Notes: generated from the sequence alone by a model not told the origin. A DNA stretch of 64,000 bases from Candidatus Lariskella endosymbiont of Epinotia ramella (GCF_964019805.1 NZ_OZ026472.1:62001-126000); one strand, 5' to 3'. Counted from the first letter of the stretch, positions 1 to 8,687 are shown. Numbers and translations: made by a program.

Positions 1-1110
1 AAGGTAAGAAGCTATGTTTTGAGGGAGTTTATCCACATCGGTTGGACGAATTGCTTCATGCGCCTCTTGTGCATTTTTAGATTTCGTCTTATATATCCTT
101 GGAGACTTTGGAAGGTAACTGTTCTCATAAGTGTTTTTAATCAAGTTGCGTGTTGCGGCTATCGATTCTTGCGATATATTAACGCTATCTGTTCTCATAT
201 ATGTGATGAGTCCAATCATTTCGCCAGCAATATTTATCCCTTCATAAAGTTTTTGAGCTATTTGTGCAGTTCTTTTTGCAGAGAAGCCAAACTTTCTTGA
301 GGCTTCTTGGATCAGTGTTGCTGTAGTAAAAGGTGGGTTAGGATGCCGTTTAATTTGCTTCTTGTTTACTTCTGAGACATGGTAAGCAAATTGCTTTAGC
401 AGATCGTTTATATGATTTGCATCCTTTTGCGTTTTAATACTGAGTTTATCAAGTTTTTCGTTATTAAAAACAGTTAGCTGTGCACTGAACGCTGCCTTTG
501 CCTTTGGTTGGAATATTCCGGTAATCGTCCAATATTCCTCAGTTTTAAATTTTTCTATTTCAGATTCTCTTTCTGCGATCATTCTAAGAGCTACAGATTG
601 AACACGGCCAGCAGAGCGACTTCCAGGCAACTTACGCCAGAGAACTGGAGAGAGAGTGAACCCCACAAGATAATCCAATGCTTGCCTCGCTTTCTGCGCA
701 TTAACAAGATTATCATTCAATGATCTTGCATTTTTTATGGCATCCAGCACAGAATTTTTTGTAATCTCATAAAATACCACTCTTTTTATCGTAGCCTCTT
801 CTTTTAACGCTCCGCGTATTTTTAGCACCTCTATTATATGCCATGAAATTGCCTCTCCTTCTCTATCCGGATCTGTTGCAAGGTATATTTCATCGCTTTT
901 TTTTACATATGATATAATTTCTTCCACTCGTTTTTCTGCGCCATCATTGATTTCATAACGCATTGCAAACCCGTTATCAGGGTCTACAGCGCCTTTTTCA
1001 GAAGGCAGGCCGCGAATATGACCATAGGATGATATAACCTTAAAGTCCTGTCCTAAGTACTTATTGATTGTTTTTGCTTTTGCCGGAGACTCTACTATCA
1101 GTAATTTCAT
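1..1110 (-). CDS. topA: DNA topoisomerase I, N-terminal part (runs off window)
   Basis: Type IA topoisomerase that relaxes negative supercoils behind polymerases. The reading frame is open from an ATG at 1108-1110 to the window edge, giving 370 codons, roughly the first half of the usual protein of about 800 residues. The N-terminus MKLLIVESPAKAKTI is the TOPRIM start. The TOPRIM acidic motif lies in the segment LATDPDREGEAISWH. Further on come the NPPFTT element and the catalytic tyrosine in LITYMRTDS, followed by EAHEAIRPTD. No internal stop or frameshift is visible. The gene is transcribed towards the left edge, and its upstream side faces a long repeat-bearing spacer. The rest of the gene lies outside the window. 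Confidence 0.96.
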   Translation of the reverse strand, partial: MKLLIVESPAKAKTINKYLGQDFKVISSYGHIRGLPSEKGAVDPDNGFAMRYEINDGAEKRVEEIISYVKKSDEIYLATDPDREGEAISWHIIEVLKIRGALKEEATIKRVVFYEITKNSVLDAIKNARSLNDNLVNAQKARQALDYLVGFTLSPVLWRKLPGSRSAGRVQSVALRMIAERESEIEKFKTEEYWTITGIFQPKAKAAFSAQLTVFNNEKLDKLSIKTQKDANHINDLLKQFAYHVSEVNKKQIKRHPNPPFTTATLIQEASRKFGFSAKRTAQIAQKLYEGINIAGEMIGLITYMRTDSVNISQESIAATRNLIKNTYENSYLPKSPRIYKTKSKNAQEAHEAIRPTDVDKLPQNIASYL

Positions 1111-1424
1111 ATAAACTAAAAATATTCTTTAATTTTATTATCCTATAAGTGTTAACATGTCGTTTTTTAGTCGCTGTTTCCTTTAAATGAGACTTGTAAG
1201 TTTCATATTTATACTTGTTATACTTTTCAAAATCGGCACAGTGCGGAATGTTCCTTATGTATTTTTGTATACATTGCGCATTCTTCTTAACTTCTTTTAC
1301 AGTCTAACTTCGTATACTAACTCTTTCTTTATCACAAGAAGTATCAATATATACATGCTATATGTAACGAACAATAAAAAATCCATACCTATTAGCAAAG
1401 CTGCATCAATCCTATAAACATGAG

Positions 1425-1562
1425 TATACTCGCTATATTTTAAAAATTTGTCGCTTGTTATGTATTTATACACTGCTCTCAAGTTCTTTCTGGCTCTTTT
1501 GAAATGGAGCTTCGTATCAAATTCTAAATTACCAACTCTTCATTTGCCTGCAGCATATATTG
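1425..1562 (+). repeat. D-family intergenic repeat, diverged copy
   Basis: This copy begins tatactcgctatatt and ends accaactcttcatttgcctgc, the same ends seen in copies near 19.6, 43.1 and 56.7 kb. The central motif ggctcttttgaaatggagct is a diverged form of the ctctttttgaagtctaa core. Confidence 0.65.
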
Positions 1563-1749
1563 TGCTTCGTATTTGCAAACAAACTAATAAGATGATATAC
1601 AGCACCTTGAAAATTAGGAATTGAATCTTTTATTTGAGCACATAAAGATTATTAATCAAAAGTGCAATTGAATAGAAGAGCAAAGTTTAAAGTTTTAGTT
1701 GTAGTATTTATTGCTTAAATAATATAGAGAGTATCATATGCAACAAAAA

Positions 1750-1998
1750 CTACGAGTTAATAGATGCTAATTTTGCAGCGCACAACTGCACATGTGCTAT
1801 GATATACTGCGCAGCATAAGTAAAGCTTTGGCTTGCAATGTCATGATTTTGAGTCAGCGCTATAACTTTTACGAGTGAGCAAGTAATAAAATCTGCTTGT
1901 ATATTTAATACATGCTGTGTTTCAACATATTTCTTTGTAAAAGAATAGCATTTGAGCTGGCGCGCGCCAAAAGCCTCAGAAAGCGGCATAAAATACAA
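1750..1998 (-). CDS. hypothetical small protein, start inside a C-type repeat (doubtful)
   Basis: An 82-codon ORF whose product I do not recognise. The N-terminal part (MYFMPLSEAFGARQL) is translated from the end of a C-type repeat (gcgcgccaaaagcctcag on the plus strand). The rest, with the run TQNHDIASQSFTYAAQYIIA, is predicted helical and alanine-rich, loosely like a phasin-type helix but without a usable motif. It could be a gene remnant fused to a repeat, or chance. There is no clear ribosome binding site. Confidence 0.22.
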   Translation of the reverse strand: MYFMPLSEAFGARQLKCYSFTKKYVETQHVLNIQADFITCSLVKVIALTQNHDIASQSFTYAAQYIIAHVQLCAAKLASINS

Positions 1999-2150
1999 AA
2001 TAGCATTAAATCAGCGCTTAAATGGACTATATACTTGCAAAATTTGCTGCATAAAAAGCATTGCTTTTGAAAAGCAGGCTTTTAATTAAATTATTGCTGC
2101 TTAAAAAATGTAATTAACAGTAACTGTTAGATAATCAGAGTATTTGTGAT

Positions 2151-2303
2151 ATGAAAAAAATATCAATCAAAAAAGTTTCAATTGTCGTGATTGTGCTGAA
2201 GATCGCTCTATTAATTGTACTGCTGATCAAATTATTTAATTACAAACCAGATGTAAAACAAGTAAAGAAAGTTTTGGAGATAAAATACTCAGAAAGTCTT
2301 TAG
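2151..2303 (+). CDS. possible 50-residue single-pass membrane protein
   Basis: An ATG at 2151 opens a 50-codon frame ending TAG at 2301-2303. It encodes a lysine-rich N-terminus (MKKISIKKVS), a continuous hydrophobic stretch of about 18 residues (IVVIVLKIALLIVLLIKL) and a short basic tail. That layout fits a small inner-membrane protein with the tail outside. Only a weak AG-rich sequence (cagag) lies upstream. It stops just before a C-type repeat. I do not recognise the family, and coding status is uncertain because the frame is short. Confidence 0.35.
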   Translation: MKKISIKKVSIVVIVLKIALLIVLLIKLFNYKPDVKQVKKVLEIKYSESL

Positions 2304-2305
2304 TC

Positions 2306-2510
2306 ACCCGCGTCTCAAACTCTAAGAAGTACCCGCAAAAAGTCTCAGAAGCTGTATCAAATGACCTTTAGAGTTGGAAGATAGTGTTTTAAATCCGTAA
2401 GGTTTTTGCGTTTATTATAACATTTTTTTTGCGGATTTAAGCGCTATTTTTGCGCTCCAGGCACTATTTTATGCTTGTTTTGAGACTTTTTGCGCGCGTG
2501 CCATCTAATG
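2306..2510 (-). repeat. C-type repeat tail
   Basis: Contains the C-tail signature aaatccgtaaggtttttgcg, then ttattataacat, gcggatttaagcgctatt, and the end gagactttttgcgcgcgt. The arms ccgtaa...ttgcgg form an imperfect hairpin. Related copies lie near 26.4, 27.9, 45.3, 51.9 and 58.4 kb. Confidence 0.75.
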
Positions 2511-2527
2511 AAAAAGGCACACTTTGC

Positions 2528-2640
2528 AGACATTTTTCTCATTCTGCCATAAAAAATCACAACAAATTGACACAGATGCCATCAGCTGGGCAATAAAATA
2601 CACAATATCAAGTTGTGCCAAGGAATTTCAAAAGCTAGAA
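2528..2640 (-). repeat. H repeat, intact copy overlapping the ftsY stop
   Basis: About 113 bp that reappear in opposite orientation at 39120-39166 plus 40363-40430, where an IS481 element splits them. Shared anchors on the minus strand are agcttttgaaa, ccttggcacaac, attgtgt, cagctgatgg, atctgtgtcaattt and gttgtgatttttta. The repeat starts within the last two codons of ftsY (agc ttt tga). Confidence 0.8.
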
Positions 2641-3575
2641 TTCATACTTTTGGCGGATGGACTGACTATTGCGCTGGCAAATTCTTCAGGAGAAAATTCC
2701 TGTAGATCATCAAGAGTTTCACCTATGCCGATTGCACATATAGGAATCCCAAACTTTTGTGCAAGTGCAATGGCAATGCCGCCTTTTGAGCTTCCGTCCA
2801 GTTTAGTTAAGATGAGGCTAGATACTCCTACTGCTTTGCCAAATAGTTCGACCTGGTTTATAGCATTCTGCCCTGTAGTAGCATCGAGCGTTAAAATAAT
2901 TTCATGTGGAGTAGACTCATCAAGTTTTTGTAGGACTCGCTTGCATTTTTCGAGCTCTGACATTAAGTTTGCTTGGTTTTGCAATCTACCTGCTGTGTCT
3001 ATAATCAGTACATCAAGTTTCAAGTTTTTAGATTCTTGTAATGCTTTATACGCAACACTTGCAGGATCAGAACCTTCGCTTCCACTTATAAATCTGCATC
3101 CTATTCTATTTGCCCATTCGTTTAGTTGCTCAACTGCAGCAGCTCTAAATGTATCGCAAGCAGCAATTGCTACATTTTTACCAAGATCCTGGAATTTTTT
3201 TGCGAGTTTTGCTACAGTTGTAGTTTTCCCATTACCATTTACCCCACATATCATCAGTACATACGGCTTATACTCAGCAGTATTGTCAAAGATACTTTGC
3301 TGTTTCTTTGCGCGCAGCAAAATTTCTTTAATTTCATTACGTAATAAGGTTTTTATCTCATTTTCGAGGTCAACGCCGCTTGGTTTTGCTGCTGCAAGTT
3401 TAGATACTAGATGTTCTGCACTTGCAACTCCGATATCTGAGGCTATCAAAAGTTCTTCAACTTGCGCTAGTGATTCTTTATCAAATTTGCCTAGTCCGAA
3501 GATTTTCCCTACGCCAGAGCTGATCTTCCCAGAAGTTTTAGCAAGGGTAGAATATAGTTTATTAAAAAATGTCAT
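2628..3575 (-). CDS. ftsY: signal recognition particle receptor FtsY
   Basis: GTPase that docks SRP-ribosome complexes at the inner membrane. The 315-residue protein is the NG core without the long acidic A domain, as is common in alphaproteobacteria. The N domain occupies about 1-95. The G domain follows with the P-loop GVNGNGKTT at 111-119, DTFRAAAVEQ at 141-150, DTAGR at 193-197 and TKLD at 257-260. After the usual end of the G domain (EEFASAIV) there are about 11 extra residues (SPSAKSMNSSF), and the last two codons fall in repeat H. The gene stands alone, and SRP components are not in the window. Confidence 0.97.
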   Translation of the reverse strand: MTFFNKLYSTLAKTSGKISSGVGKIFGLGKFDKESLAQVEELLIASDIGVASAEHLVSKLAAAKPSGVDLENEIKTLLRNEIKEILLRAKKQQSIFDNTAEYKPYVLMICGVNGNGKTTTVAKLAKKFQDLGKNVAIAACDTFRAAAVEQLNEWANRIGCRFISGSEGSDPASVAYKALQESKNLKLDVLIIDTAGRLQNQANLMSELEKCKRVLQKLDESTPHEIILTLDATTGQNAINQVELFGKAVGVSSLILTKLDGSSKGGIAIALAQKFGIPICAIGIGETLDDLQEFSPEEFASAIVSPSAKSMNSSF

Positions 3576-3921
3576 TAAATTGTCTCCGCTTCATTTTAAA
3601 ATTAGCAATATATTGATTGATTAATAACACGGACAAAAAAGAAGTATAGACAAAGTGTTATGTCTCAGAATTGATATATAGCTAAAGCGCTATAAAATAG
3701 GCATGGCAAACGAGTATTTAGAATAATTTTCATTCGTATGCTGCTTTAGCCATATGTAATACATTCTGTAGCATACTTATTATTACTAATTGTTTTTTTA
3801 GATGATACTAGGCACTGCCGGCAGCACCTAGCACTACTATAACATCTATTGGCATAGACTAGACATTAGCACAGCTTCTTTTGCAACAAATTTAAATCTA
3901 TCTTTAAAAGAAATTTTAGGA
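3576..3921. other. spacer with I repeat and a collapsed B-repeat end pair
   Basis: Between ftsY and the CBS-protein gene. It holds the I repeat (3674-3755) and, at about 3810-3835, the short palindromic stretch taggcactgccggcagcacc. That stretch looks like the two ends of a B repeat joined after loss of the middle. Nothing coding is seen. Confidence 0.6.
3674..3755 (+). repeat. I repeat, miniature element with inverted ends
   Basis: About 82 bp beginning tatagctaaagcgctataaa and ending gctgctttagccatat, so the ends are inverted copies of atatggctaaagc. The internal motif catggcaaacgagtatttag recurs in the copies at 15270-15442 and 39046-39108. Confidence 0.65.
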
Positions 3922-5220
3922 CTAATCAGCTATTATCTTTTCTATCAACACTCTAGCTATTCTACGGTTTTCCATTCCTATAACTGTGAATCTCCAGCCA
4001 ACTGCAATGAAACTATCACCAAGCTTAGGAAAATTCAGCATTTGCTTTAAGATAAAGCTTGCGAGTGTTCTATACTCATGCTCATCTTCTCCAGGAAGCT
4101 TTGTAATATTAAGTAGCGTCATTATCTCTTCTATCAGAGTGTTGCCTTGAACATGATATACACCATCTTTTTGCTTAATAATATTTGGTTGTATACTAGG
4201 AACACCTATAGCAATATCTCCAACTAGAATTTTTAATATATCATTTAAAGTGACTAGCCCTTCTATATCACCATATTCATCAAGTACTACTGCTATTCTA
4301 GCACGCTTTTGCCGGAAAATTTCAATTAACTTGCTAACCTTAGCAACCTCAGGTATGTATAAGATTTTAGATTTTTTAGCTATGTGTTCAAGCGTATCAT
4401 TTGTTACTCTTACATTTAATAATTTCTTTACAGGTACGATTCCTATTAGATCATTCAATTCTTTGTTAATCACTGGAAAGTAATTAAACGGATATGCAGA
4501 TAACTTATACACATTTGTTTTATTATCATCATGAAGATTAATACATACCATCTTACTTCTTGGTGTCATTATTGCACCTACTTTTGCATTACTTAGATGC
4601 AATATTCTTTTGAAGATATCCTGCTCAGTTGCTGCAAACATACCAGAAGCTTCAGTGTGCTGGATTAGAAAACGTACTTCATCAAGCGAGACTTGTGTTT
4701 GAGGTTTTTTCACTCTAATTATATACAGCACAGCTTTTGTGGATACTGTAATTAGCCAAACAAAAGGGTATAGTACTTGCGTCACAATAATCATGCTGTG
4801 AGAAACAATTGATGCTACCTTTTCAGGATAAAGCATTGCTATACGCTTTGGTGCAACTTCTCCCAGAACTGTAAAATATGTTACCACTATCATCACACTA
4901 GCATAACTTACGGCTTGATGATATTCTCCTATCACTGGTAATTCCGCAACAAAATTGTCTACGTCTTTGATTATAGAAGTTCCTCCATAAAGCCCTATCA
5001 AAATGTTTAGAAATGTTATGCCTACCTGTACAGTAGATAGAAATACCTCTGGAGTTGAGGATAACTTCATTGCAAGTCTAGAGCCTCTATTTCCTTTTCT
5101 AGACAGTTCTTCTAATTTGGGTTGTTTGGAGGTGATTATAGCAATTTCTGCCATGACAAAAAGCGCGTTTAGCATCAAAATTGCAAGCAACACAAGAACA
5201 TCTAAAGAGAAATTAATCAT
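3922..5220 (-). CDS. CNNM/DUF21-CBS-CorC_HlyC family membrane protein (TlyC-like)
   Basis: A 432-residue protein with three parts in order. An N-terminal CNNM/DUF21 membrane domain (about 1-190) has several hydrophobic segments and the conserved TVLGEVAPKRIA turn. A CBS pair (about 205-325) includes IMTPRSKM and the second-CBS element VVLDEYGDIEGLVTLNDIL. A C-terminal CorC_HlyC domain (about 340-430) includes HVQGNTLIEEI. The family is linked to Mg2+ or Co2+ efflux; rickettsial relatives are called hemolysin C or TlyC, but lytic activity cannot be inferred here. It overlaps the upstream trhO by 4 bp (5217-5220), so the two are probably co-translated. Confidence 0.88.
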   Translation of the reverse strand: MINFSLDVLVLLAILMLNALFVMAEIAIITSKQPKLEELSRKGNRGSRLAMKLSSTPEVFLSTVQVGITFLNILIGLYGGTSIIKDVDNFVAELPVIGEYHQAVSYASVMIVVTYFTVLGEVAPKRIAMLYPEKVASIVSHSMIIVTQVLYPFVWLITVSTKAVLYIIRVKKPQTQVSLDEVRFLIQHTEASGMFAATEQDIFKRILHLSNAKVGAIMTPRSKMVCINLHDDNKTNVYKLSAYPFNYFPVINKELNDLIGIVPVKKLLNVRVTNDTLEHIAKKSKILYIPEVAKVSKLIEIFRQKRARIAVVLDEYGDIEGLVTLNDILKILVGDIAIGVPSIQPNIIKQKDGVYHVQGNTLIEEIMTLLNITKLPGEDEHEYRTLASFILKQMLNFPKLGDSFIAVGWRFTVIGMENRRIARVLIEKIIAD

Positions 5221-5963
5221 GTTCTTTTATACATGTGAGCATTATTATATTGCGGTTGCAAATCTGTGTCTAAGGCTCTCCTGTCATCAAATGTGAAACA
5301 AGCGCCTTGCCACATGCCACTTTTATTACTTGTTTTTGCTAGATAGTTAATAATGCCACCCTTAAGTTGGTAAACATTTTTATACCCTAGAGATTTCATA
5401 TATGCGGTAGATTTTTCACACCGAATGCCACCAGTACAAAACATTGCTATGTTTTTTTTGTGTCCTATATCCAAAGAGTGTAGCCAATTTTTAAGCTCTG
5501 TGAAATTTTTGATATTTGGGTTAATTGAGTTTGCAAACGTACCGACCTCAACCTCATAATCATTGCGAGTGTCAATTACTAGAAATTCCTCTTTGTTTTG
5601 CAACAATGAATCCCACTCTTCTGGCTCAACATGTATTCCTGTTTGTGCAATGTCTAACTCTTGTTCACGAAATGTCACTATTTCATTTTTAGCCTTTACC
5701 TTGAGCTTATGAAATGGCATAAAGTCGACTTTGCTTCTCTGTACGTAAAGATCAGAAAACAATTTTTGCTTGAGCAAGCTGTTTAGAAATAGTTCAATAT
5801 TATTTTCTTTGCCAACGAGTGTTGAATTAATTCCTTCTTTTGCAATTAAGATTGTTCCTTTTATAGAATGCTTTTTGCAGATCTTTAATAGTTGAATCTG
5901 TAGTTCAGGAATATTTTCTATGTTAATGAATTTGTAGAACGTTATTACAGTATATTGTTCCAT
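5217..5963 (-). CDS. trhO: tRNA uridine(34) hydroxylase TrhO (rhodanese family)
   Basis: Rhodanese-domain enzyme that oxygen-dependently forms 5-hydroxyuridine at wobble position 34 of tRNAs. The 248-residue protein has the N-terminal acylphosphatase-like domain with KGTILIAKEGIN (35-46), the linker VDFMPFHKLKVKAKNEIVT, and a rhodanese domain with VIDTRNDYEVEVGTF and the active loop FCTGGIRCEKS. C176 is the catalytic cysteine and C182 the second conserved one. The FDDR segment near the C-terminus is also typical. It lies first in a two-gene unit with the CBS protein, sharing a 4-bp overlap. Function is assigned by family. Confidence 0.92.
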   Translation of the reverse strand: MEQYTVITFYKFINIENIPELQIQLLKICKKHSIKGTILIAKEGINSTLVGKENNIELFLNSLLKQKLFSDLYVQRSKVDFMPFHKLKVKAKNEIVTFREQELDIAQTGIHVEPEEWDSLLQNKEEFLVIDTRNDYEVEVGTFANSINPNIKNFTELKNWLHSLDIGHKKNIAMFCTGGIRCEKSTAYMKSLGYKNVYQLKGGIINYLAKTSNKSGMWQGACFTFDDRRALDTDLQPQYNNAHMYKRT

Positions 5964-6140
5964 TATAATCTCTCTATGGTTTCTCGAATTTTATCCTATA
6001 TATTCCCCAAAAACATTAATAGTGCTGTTGCTGTGAACAGAGCTATACAATTATTATATACCCATACAGTTTTGAACGATACATTCAATCTGAATCTAAT
6101 TTATACTAAAGGAAATAACAACTTTGCTTTTATATATGCA

Positions 6141-6692
6141 CTACGATCTGCTGTGTTGCTGCGCTTTAAAGTTAGCTGCTCCTGATTGTATGATTTGTTG
6201 CGCGTAAGCAACACCTTCCCAGCCCTTTATATTAACCCATTTGCCTTTTTCAAGAGCTTTATAATGTGTAAAAAAGTGATTTATCTGTTGTATCAGACTT
6301 TCCGGGAGATCTAGATAAGATTTTACTTTCTCAAAAAATGGATCTAATTTTGTAATAGGGACAGCTAAAATTTTCTCATCTTGACCTTTTTCGTCTTCTG
6401 TAAGCAGAACTCCAAGCGGTCTTACTGTCACTACAGCGCCTGATATGATGGGGTAATTTGCATATACTAGAACATCAACAGGGTCTCCGTCACCGCTGAG
6501 TGTTTTTGGTATGAAGCCGTAATTGCATGGATAACGCATACCTGTGTGTATAAACCTATCGACAAACATAACACCTACATCAGAGTTGAACTCATATTTT
6601 GTAGGCTCGGCGTTCATTGGCACTTCCACTAGGACATTAACCTCATGTGGCAGATTGCTACCAGCGCTCAATTTTTCGTAATTAACTATCAT
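6141..6692 (-). CDS. ppa: inorganic pyrophosphatase (family I)
   Basis: Hydrolyses pyrophosphate from biosynthetic reactions in the cytosol. I place the start at the ATG at 6690-6692, giving MIVNYEKLSAGSNLPHEVNV and 183 residues. It matches the usual family start and has a GCGAGA sequence upstream. The frame could open 15 codons earlier (6737), but that stretch (MPVFHVLKIAKRDNI) has no family counterpart. Metal and substrate residues are visible in RYPCNYGFIPKTLSGDGDPV followed by DVLV, and in HFFTHYKALEKGKWV. The gene is monocistronic. Confidence 0.95.
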   Translation of the reverse strand: MIVNYEKLSAGSNLPHEVNVLVEVPMNAEPTKYEFNSDVGVMFVDRFIHTGMRYPCNYGFIPKTLSGDGDPVDVLVYANYPIISGAVVTVRPLGVLLTEDEKGQDEKILAVPITKLDPFFEKVKSYLDLPESLIQQINHFFTHYKALEKGKWVNIKGWEGVAYAQQIIQSGAANFKAQQHSRS

Positions 6693-6891
6693 AATATTAT
6701 CTCGCTTTGCGATTTTTAAAACATGAAAAACGGGCACGCGCTAATGCTAAACAATTTTTTATTAATGTCAAGAAACTGAATGAAGTGTTTTGCTGATAAA
6801 AATGATTTGATGGATGCTAATATTTTTTGTTAAACTAAAAGATGTTACACTGTTGTTTGTAGTTTTTTAACTTTCTTTACATACTAACAAT

Positions 6892-7212
6892 ATGCCTGAG
6901 CTCAATAGCACGCCACAAATTGATACAGATCGTAATGAGAGTTTCAATAATATAAAAACATATGAGTTGAATTCTAACTTTGACAATACACTGAGAGAGT
7001 TTACTTCTATCGATTATATGGGCAGGTATAGATATAAGCATAAGGGTTATTATATGGTATATGTAGGTCTTGACTTTCAATTGGTAGAGGCCATCACTGC
7101 ACTTGAGGCTATTAAAAAACAACAAAATAGTGCAGCAGCTCCAACAAAGGTTGTAATTTGCCTATCTGGTTTGCCTATGTTTCCGCCAGAATCACTAGAG
7201 ATTGCATCATAA
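6892..7212 (+). CDS. hypothetical protein, 106 residues
   Basis: Unrecognised, apparently soluble protein. The N-terminal 40 residues are polar and probably disordered (MPELNSTPQIDTDRNESFN). The middle is aromatic and basic (YMGRYRYKHKGYYMVYVGLD), and the end carries TKVVICLSGLPMFPPESLEI, with a short hydrophobic strand. No signal peptide or transmembrane helix. No strong ribosome binding site precedes the ATG. It stands alone between ppa and dapE on the opposite strand to ppa. The protein-like composition and the absence of repeat overlap argue for a real lineage-specific gene. Confidence 0.5.
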   Translation: MPELNSTPQIDTDRNESFNNIKTYELNSNFDNTLREFTSIDYMGRYRYKHKGYYMVYVGLDFQLVEAITALEAIKKQQNSAAAPTKVVICLSGLPMFPPESLEIAS

Positions 7213-7535
7213 ATCTTTTTCTCTTCTTGCTATATTAGTATTGCACTGCCTGCAAAGTTATTGTACAAGCCTTTGTGGATTCCTCATTTTTCATATTACT
7301 TTGTTCATGCTTTTGCAAATATGTTAAAACATTAGGTGCGGCAATTAACTTGGGCTCTAAAAGAGCATTTCCTCAAAATCCTCCAACTTGTGTTGCATTA
7401 ATTAATGATTTGCACTGTTTAATGGTATTGGAATTTATTATTTTTGTTGCAAAGTTGTGCGCTTTTATTTAAAATCCACCCGCAGACGCTTATGATTTTT
7501 TAAAATTCAGTGTTTTTATCGTGTTAGGACGTCAT
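7213..7535. other. spacer with decayed B-type repeat
   Basis: A strongly diverged reverse copy of repeat B can be followed from about 7243 to 7420: cactgcctgcaaag, ttactttgttcatgc, tttgcaaatatgtt, caattaacttgggctctaaa. A 65-codon frame here is repeat-derived and not taken as a gene. Confidence 0.5.
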
Positions 7536-8687
7536 ATGATGGATTGTTTAGAGTTGTTAAGATCTTTAATTAGATTTCGGAGCATTACTCCGCTTGATGA
7601 TGGAGCTATAGATTTTTTATATGAAACTTTGATAAACGCTGGGTTTAAATGTGAAATTCTCGAATTTGGTGGAGATCTATCCGCAAGGATTAAAAATCTT
7701 TATGCATGGATAGGAGATTCCGGGCCAAACTTATGTTTTGCTGCTCATACAGATGTTGTGCCAGTTGGTGAAATATCTAAATGGAAATTTCATCCATTTG
7801 AAGCGGCGCTGGAAGATGGCGTTATTTATGGTAGAGGCTGTGTTGATATGAAAGGAGCAATAGCAGCTTTCATATCAGCTGCAGGTGAATATCTCAAGGA
7901 ATGTGCTGGACGCCAGAGTGGCATGATAAGCCTGTTGATAACGGGTGATGAGGAGGGGCCAGCAATTCATGGCACAAGAGATGTCATTGCATGGCTTAGG
8001 CACCGCAATATCAAGATAGATGCTTGTATCATAGGGGAGCCTACTAGCAATGCGCGTGTTGGAGATATAATTAAGGTTGGCGCAAGAGGTAGTGTCACAT
8101 TTTCTCTAATGATTTATGGAAAGCAAGGACATGTCGCGTATCATCGTATGGCAGATAATGCTGTGGATATAATGCTGCCGATTCTGCAGTCTATTAAATC
8201 ATACAAACTTGATAATGGATCTGATAAATTTGAGCCTTCAAATCTAGAGTTTACTGATATAAATATAGGAAATAGTGCGGAAAATATAATCCCTGGAGCT
8301 GTTCGTGTACAATTTAATGTAAGATTTAATGATCGTCATACATGTGAGAGTCTCTATGAGCTAATACGAGACATATGTTCTCAGCATATCAATAATTTTT
8401 CTCTAGATTATAATATGAATAGCATGCCATTTTGCACAGATCATAGCGCAATTTCAGATATGCTTTCAGATTCAATATTTGAAGTAACAAAGATCAAACC
8501 TGATATCAATACTTTTGGTGGCTCATCTGATGCAAGGTTTATAATGCATCATTGTCCAACGCTGGAATTTGGTTTGCTTAATAAAACGGCACATCAAGTT
8601 GATGAACATGTAAGCGTGTCAGATATCATGATATTGAAAGCAATATATAAAAATTTCTTGCATAAATTTTTTAATACAAAAATATAG
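7536..8687 (+). CDS. dapE: succinyl-diaminopimelate desuccinylase
   Basis: Zinc hydrolase of the lysine/meso-diaminopimelate pathway that cleaves N-succinyl-LL-DAP. It shows that DAP for peptidoglycan is made. The frame is open from a GTG at 7521, but the sequence ttaggac at 7523-7529 is a good ribosome binding site for the ATG at 7536, so 383 residues are called. M20 peptidase features by that start: H71 in FAAHTDVVPVG, D104 in RGCVDMKGA, the catalytic glutamate pair in TGDEEGPA (139-140), and a C-terminal zinc ligand in TAHQVDEHV. The dimerisation lid lies between about 175 and 290. No other dap gene is adjacent. Confidence 0.95.
   Translation: MMDCLELLRSLIRFRSITPLDDGAIDFLYETLINAGFKCEILEFGGDLSARIKNLYAWIGDSGPNLCFAAHTDVVPVGEISKWKFHPFEAALEDGVIYGRGCVDMKGAIAAFISAAGEYLKECAGRQSGMISLLITGDEEGPAIHGTRDVIAWLRHRNIKIDACIIGEPTSNARVGDIIKVGARGSVTFSLMIYGKQGHVAYHRMADNAVDIMLPILQSIKSYKLDNGSDKFEPSNLEFTDINIGNSAENIIPGAVRVQFNVRFNDRHTCESLYELIRDICSQHINNFSLDYNMNSMPFCTDHSAISDMLSDSIFEVTKIKPDINTFGGSSDARFIMHHCPTLEFGLLNKTAHQVDEHVSVSDIMILKAIYKNFLHKFFNTKI

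Larger units (their letters stand above)
1111..2527. other. long spacer with two D-type repeats, C-type repeats and two weak small ORFs
   Basis: No convincing conserved gene lies between topA and ftsY. A partial D repeat is visible at about 1205-1330 (motifs tacttttcaaaatcggc and tctaacttcgtata) and a fuller one at 1425-1562. C-type repeat tails are present at about 1954-2010 and 2310-2510. The two ORFs worth noting are listed separately. Other open frames in this stretch are short and fall in the repeats. Confidence 0.7.

Noticed and set aside
1187-1417. 76-codon ORF with hydrophobic residues
   Set aside because: It lies mostly in a decayed D repeat; similar hydrophobic frames appear in other D copies because of their AT-rich sequence.
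2524-3624. 366-codon plus-strand ORF over ftsY
   Set aside because: It is the antisense shadow of ftsY; the minus strand encodes an unmistakable SRP receptor and the plus-strand translation has no family features.
3922-5220. Calling the CBS protein a hemolysin
   Set aside because: The name is historical for the TlyC/HlyC group; domains fit a CNNM/CorC ion-transport protein, and nothing in the sequence shows lytic activity.
7275-7472. 65-codon plus-strand ORF
   Set aside because: It overlaps a decayed reverse B repeat, and its composition follows the repeat rather than a protein.
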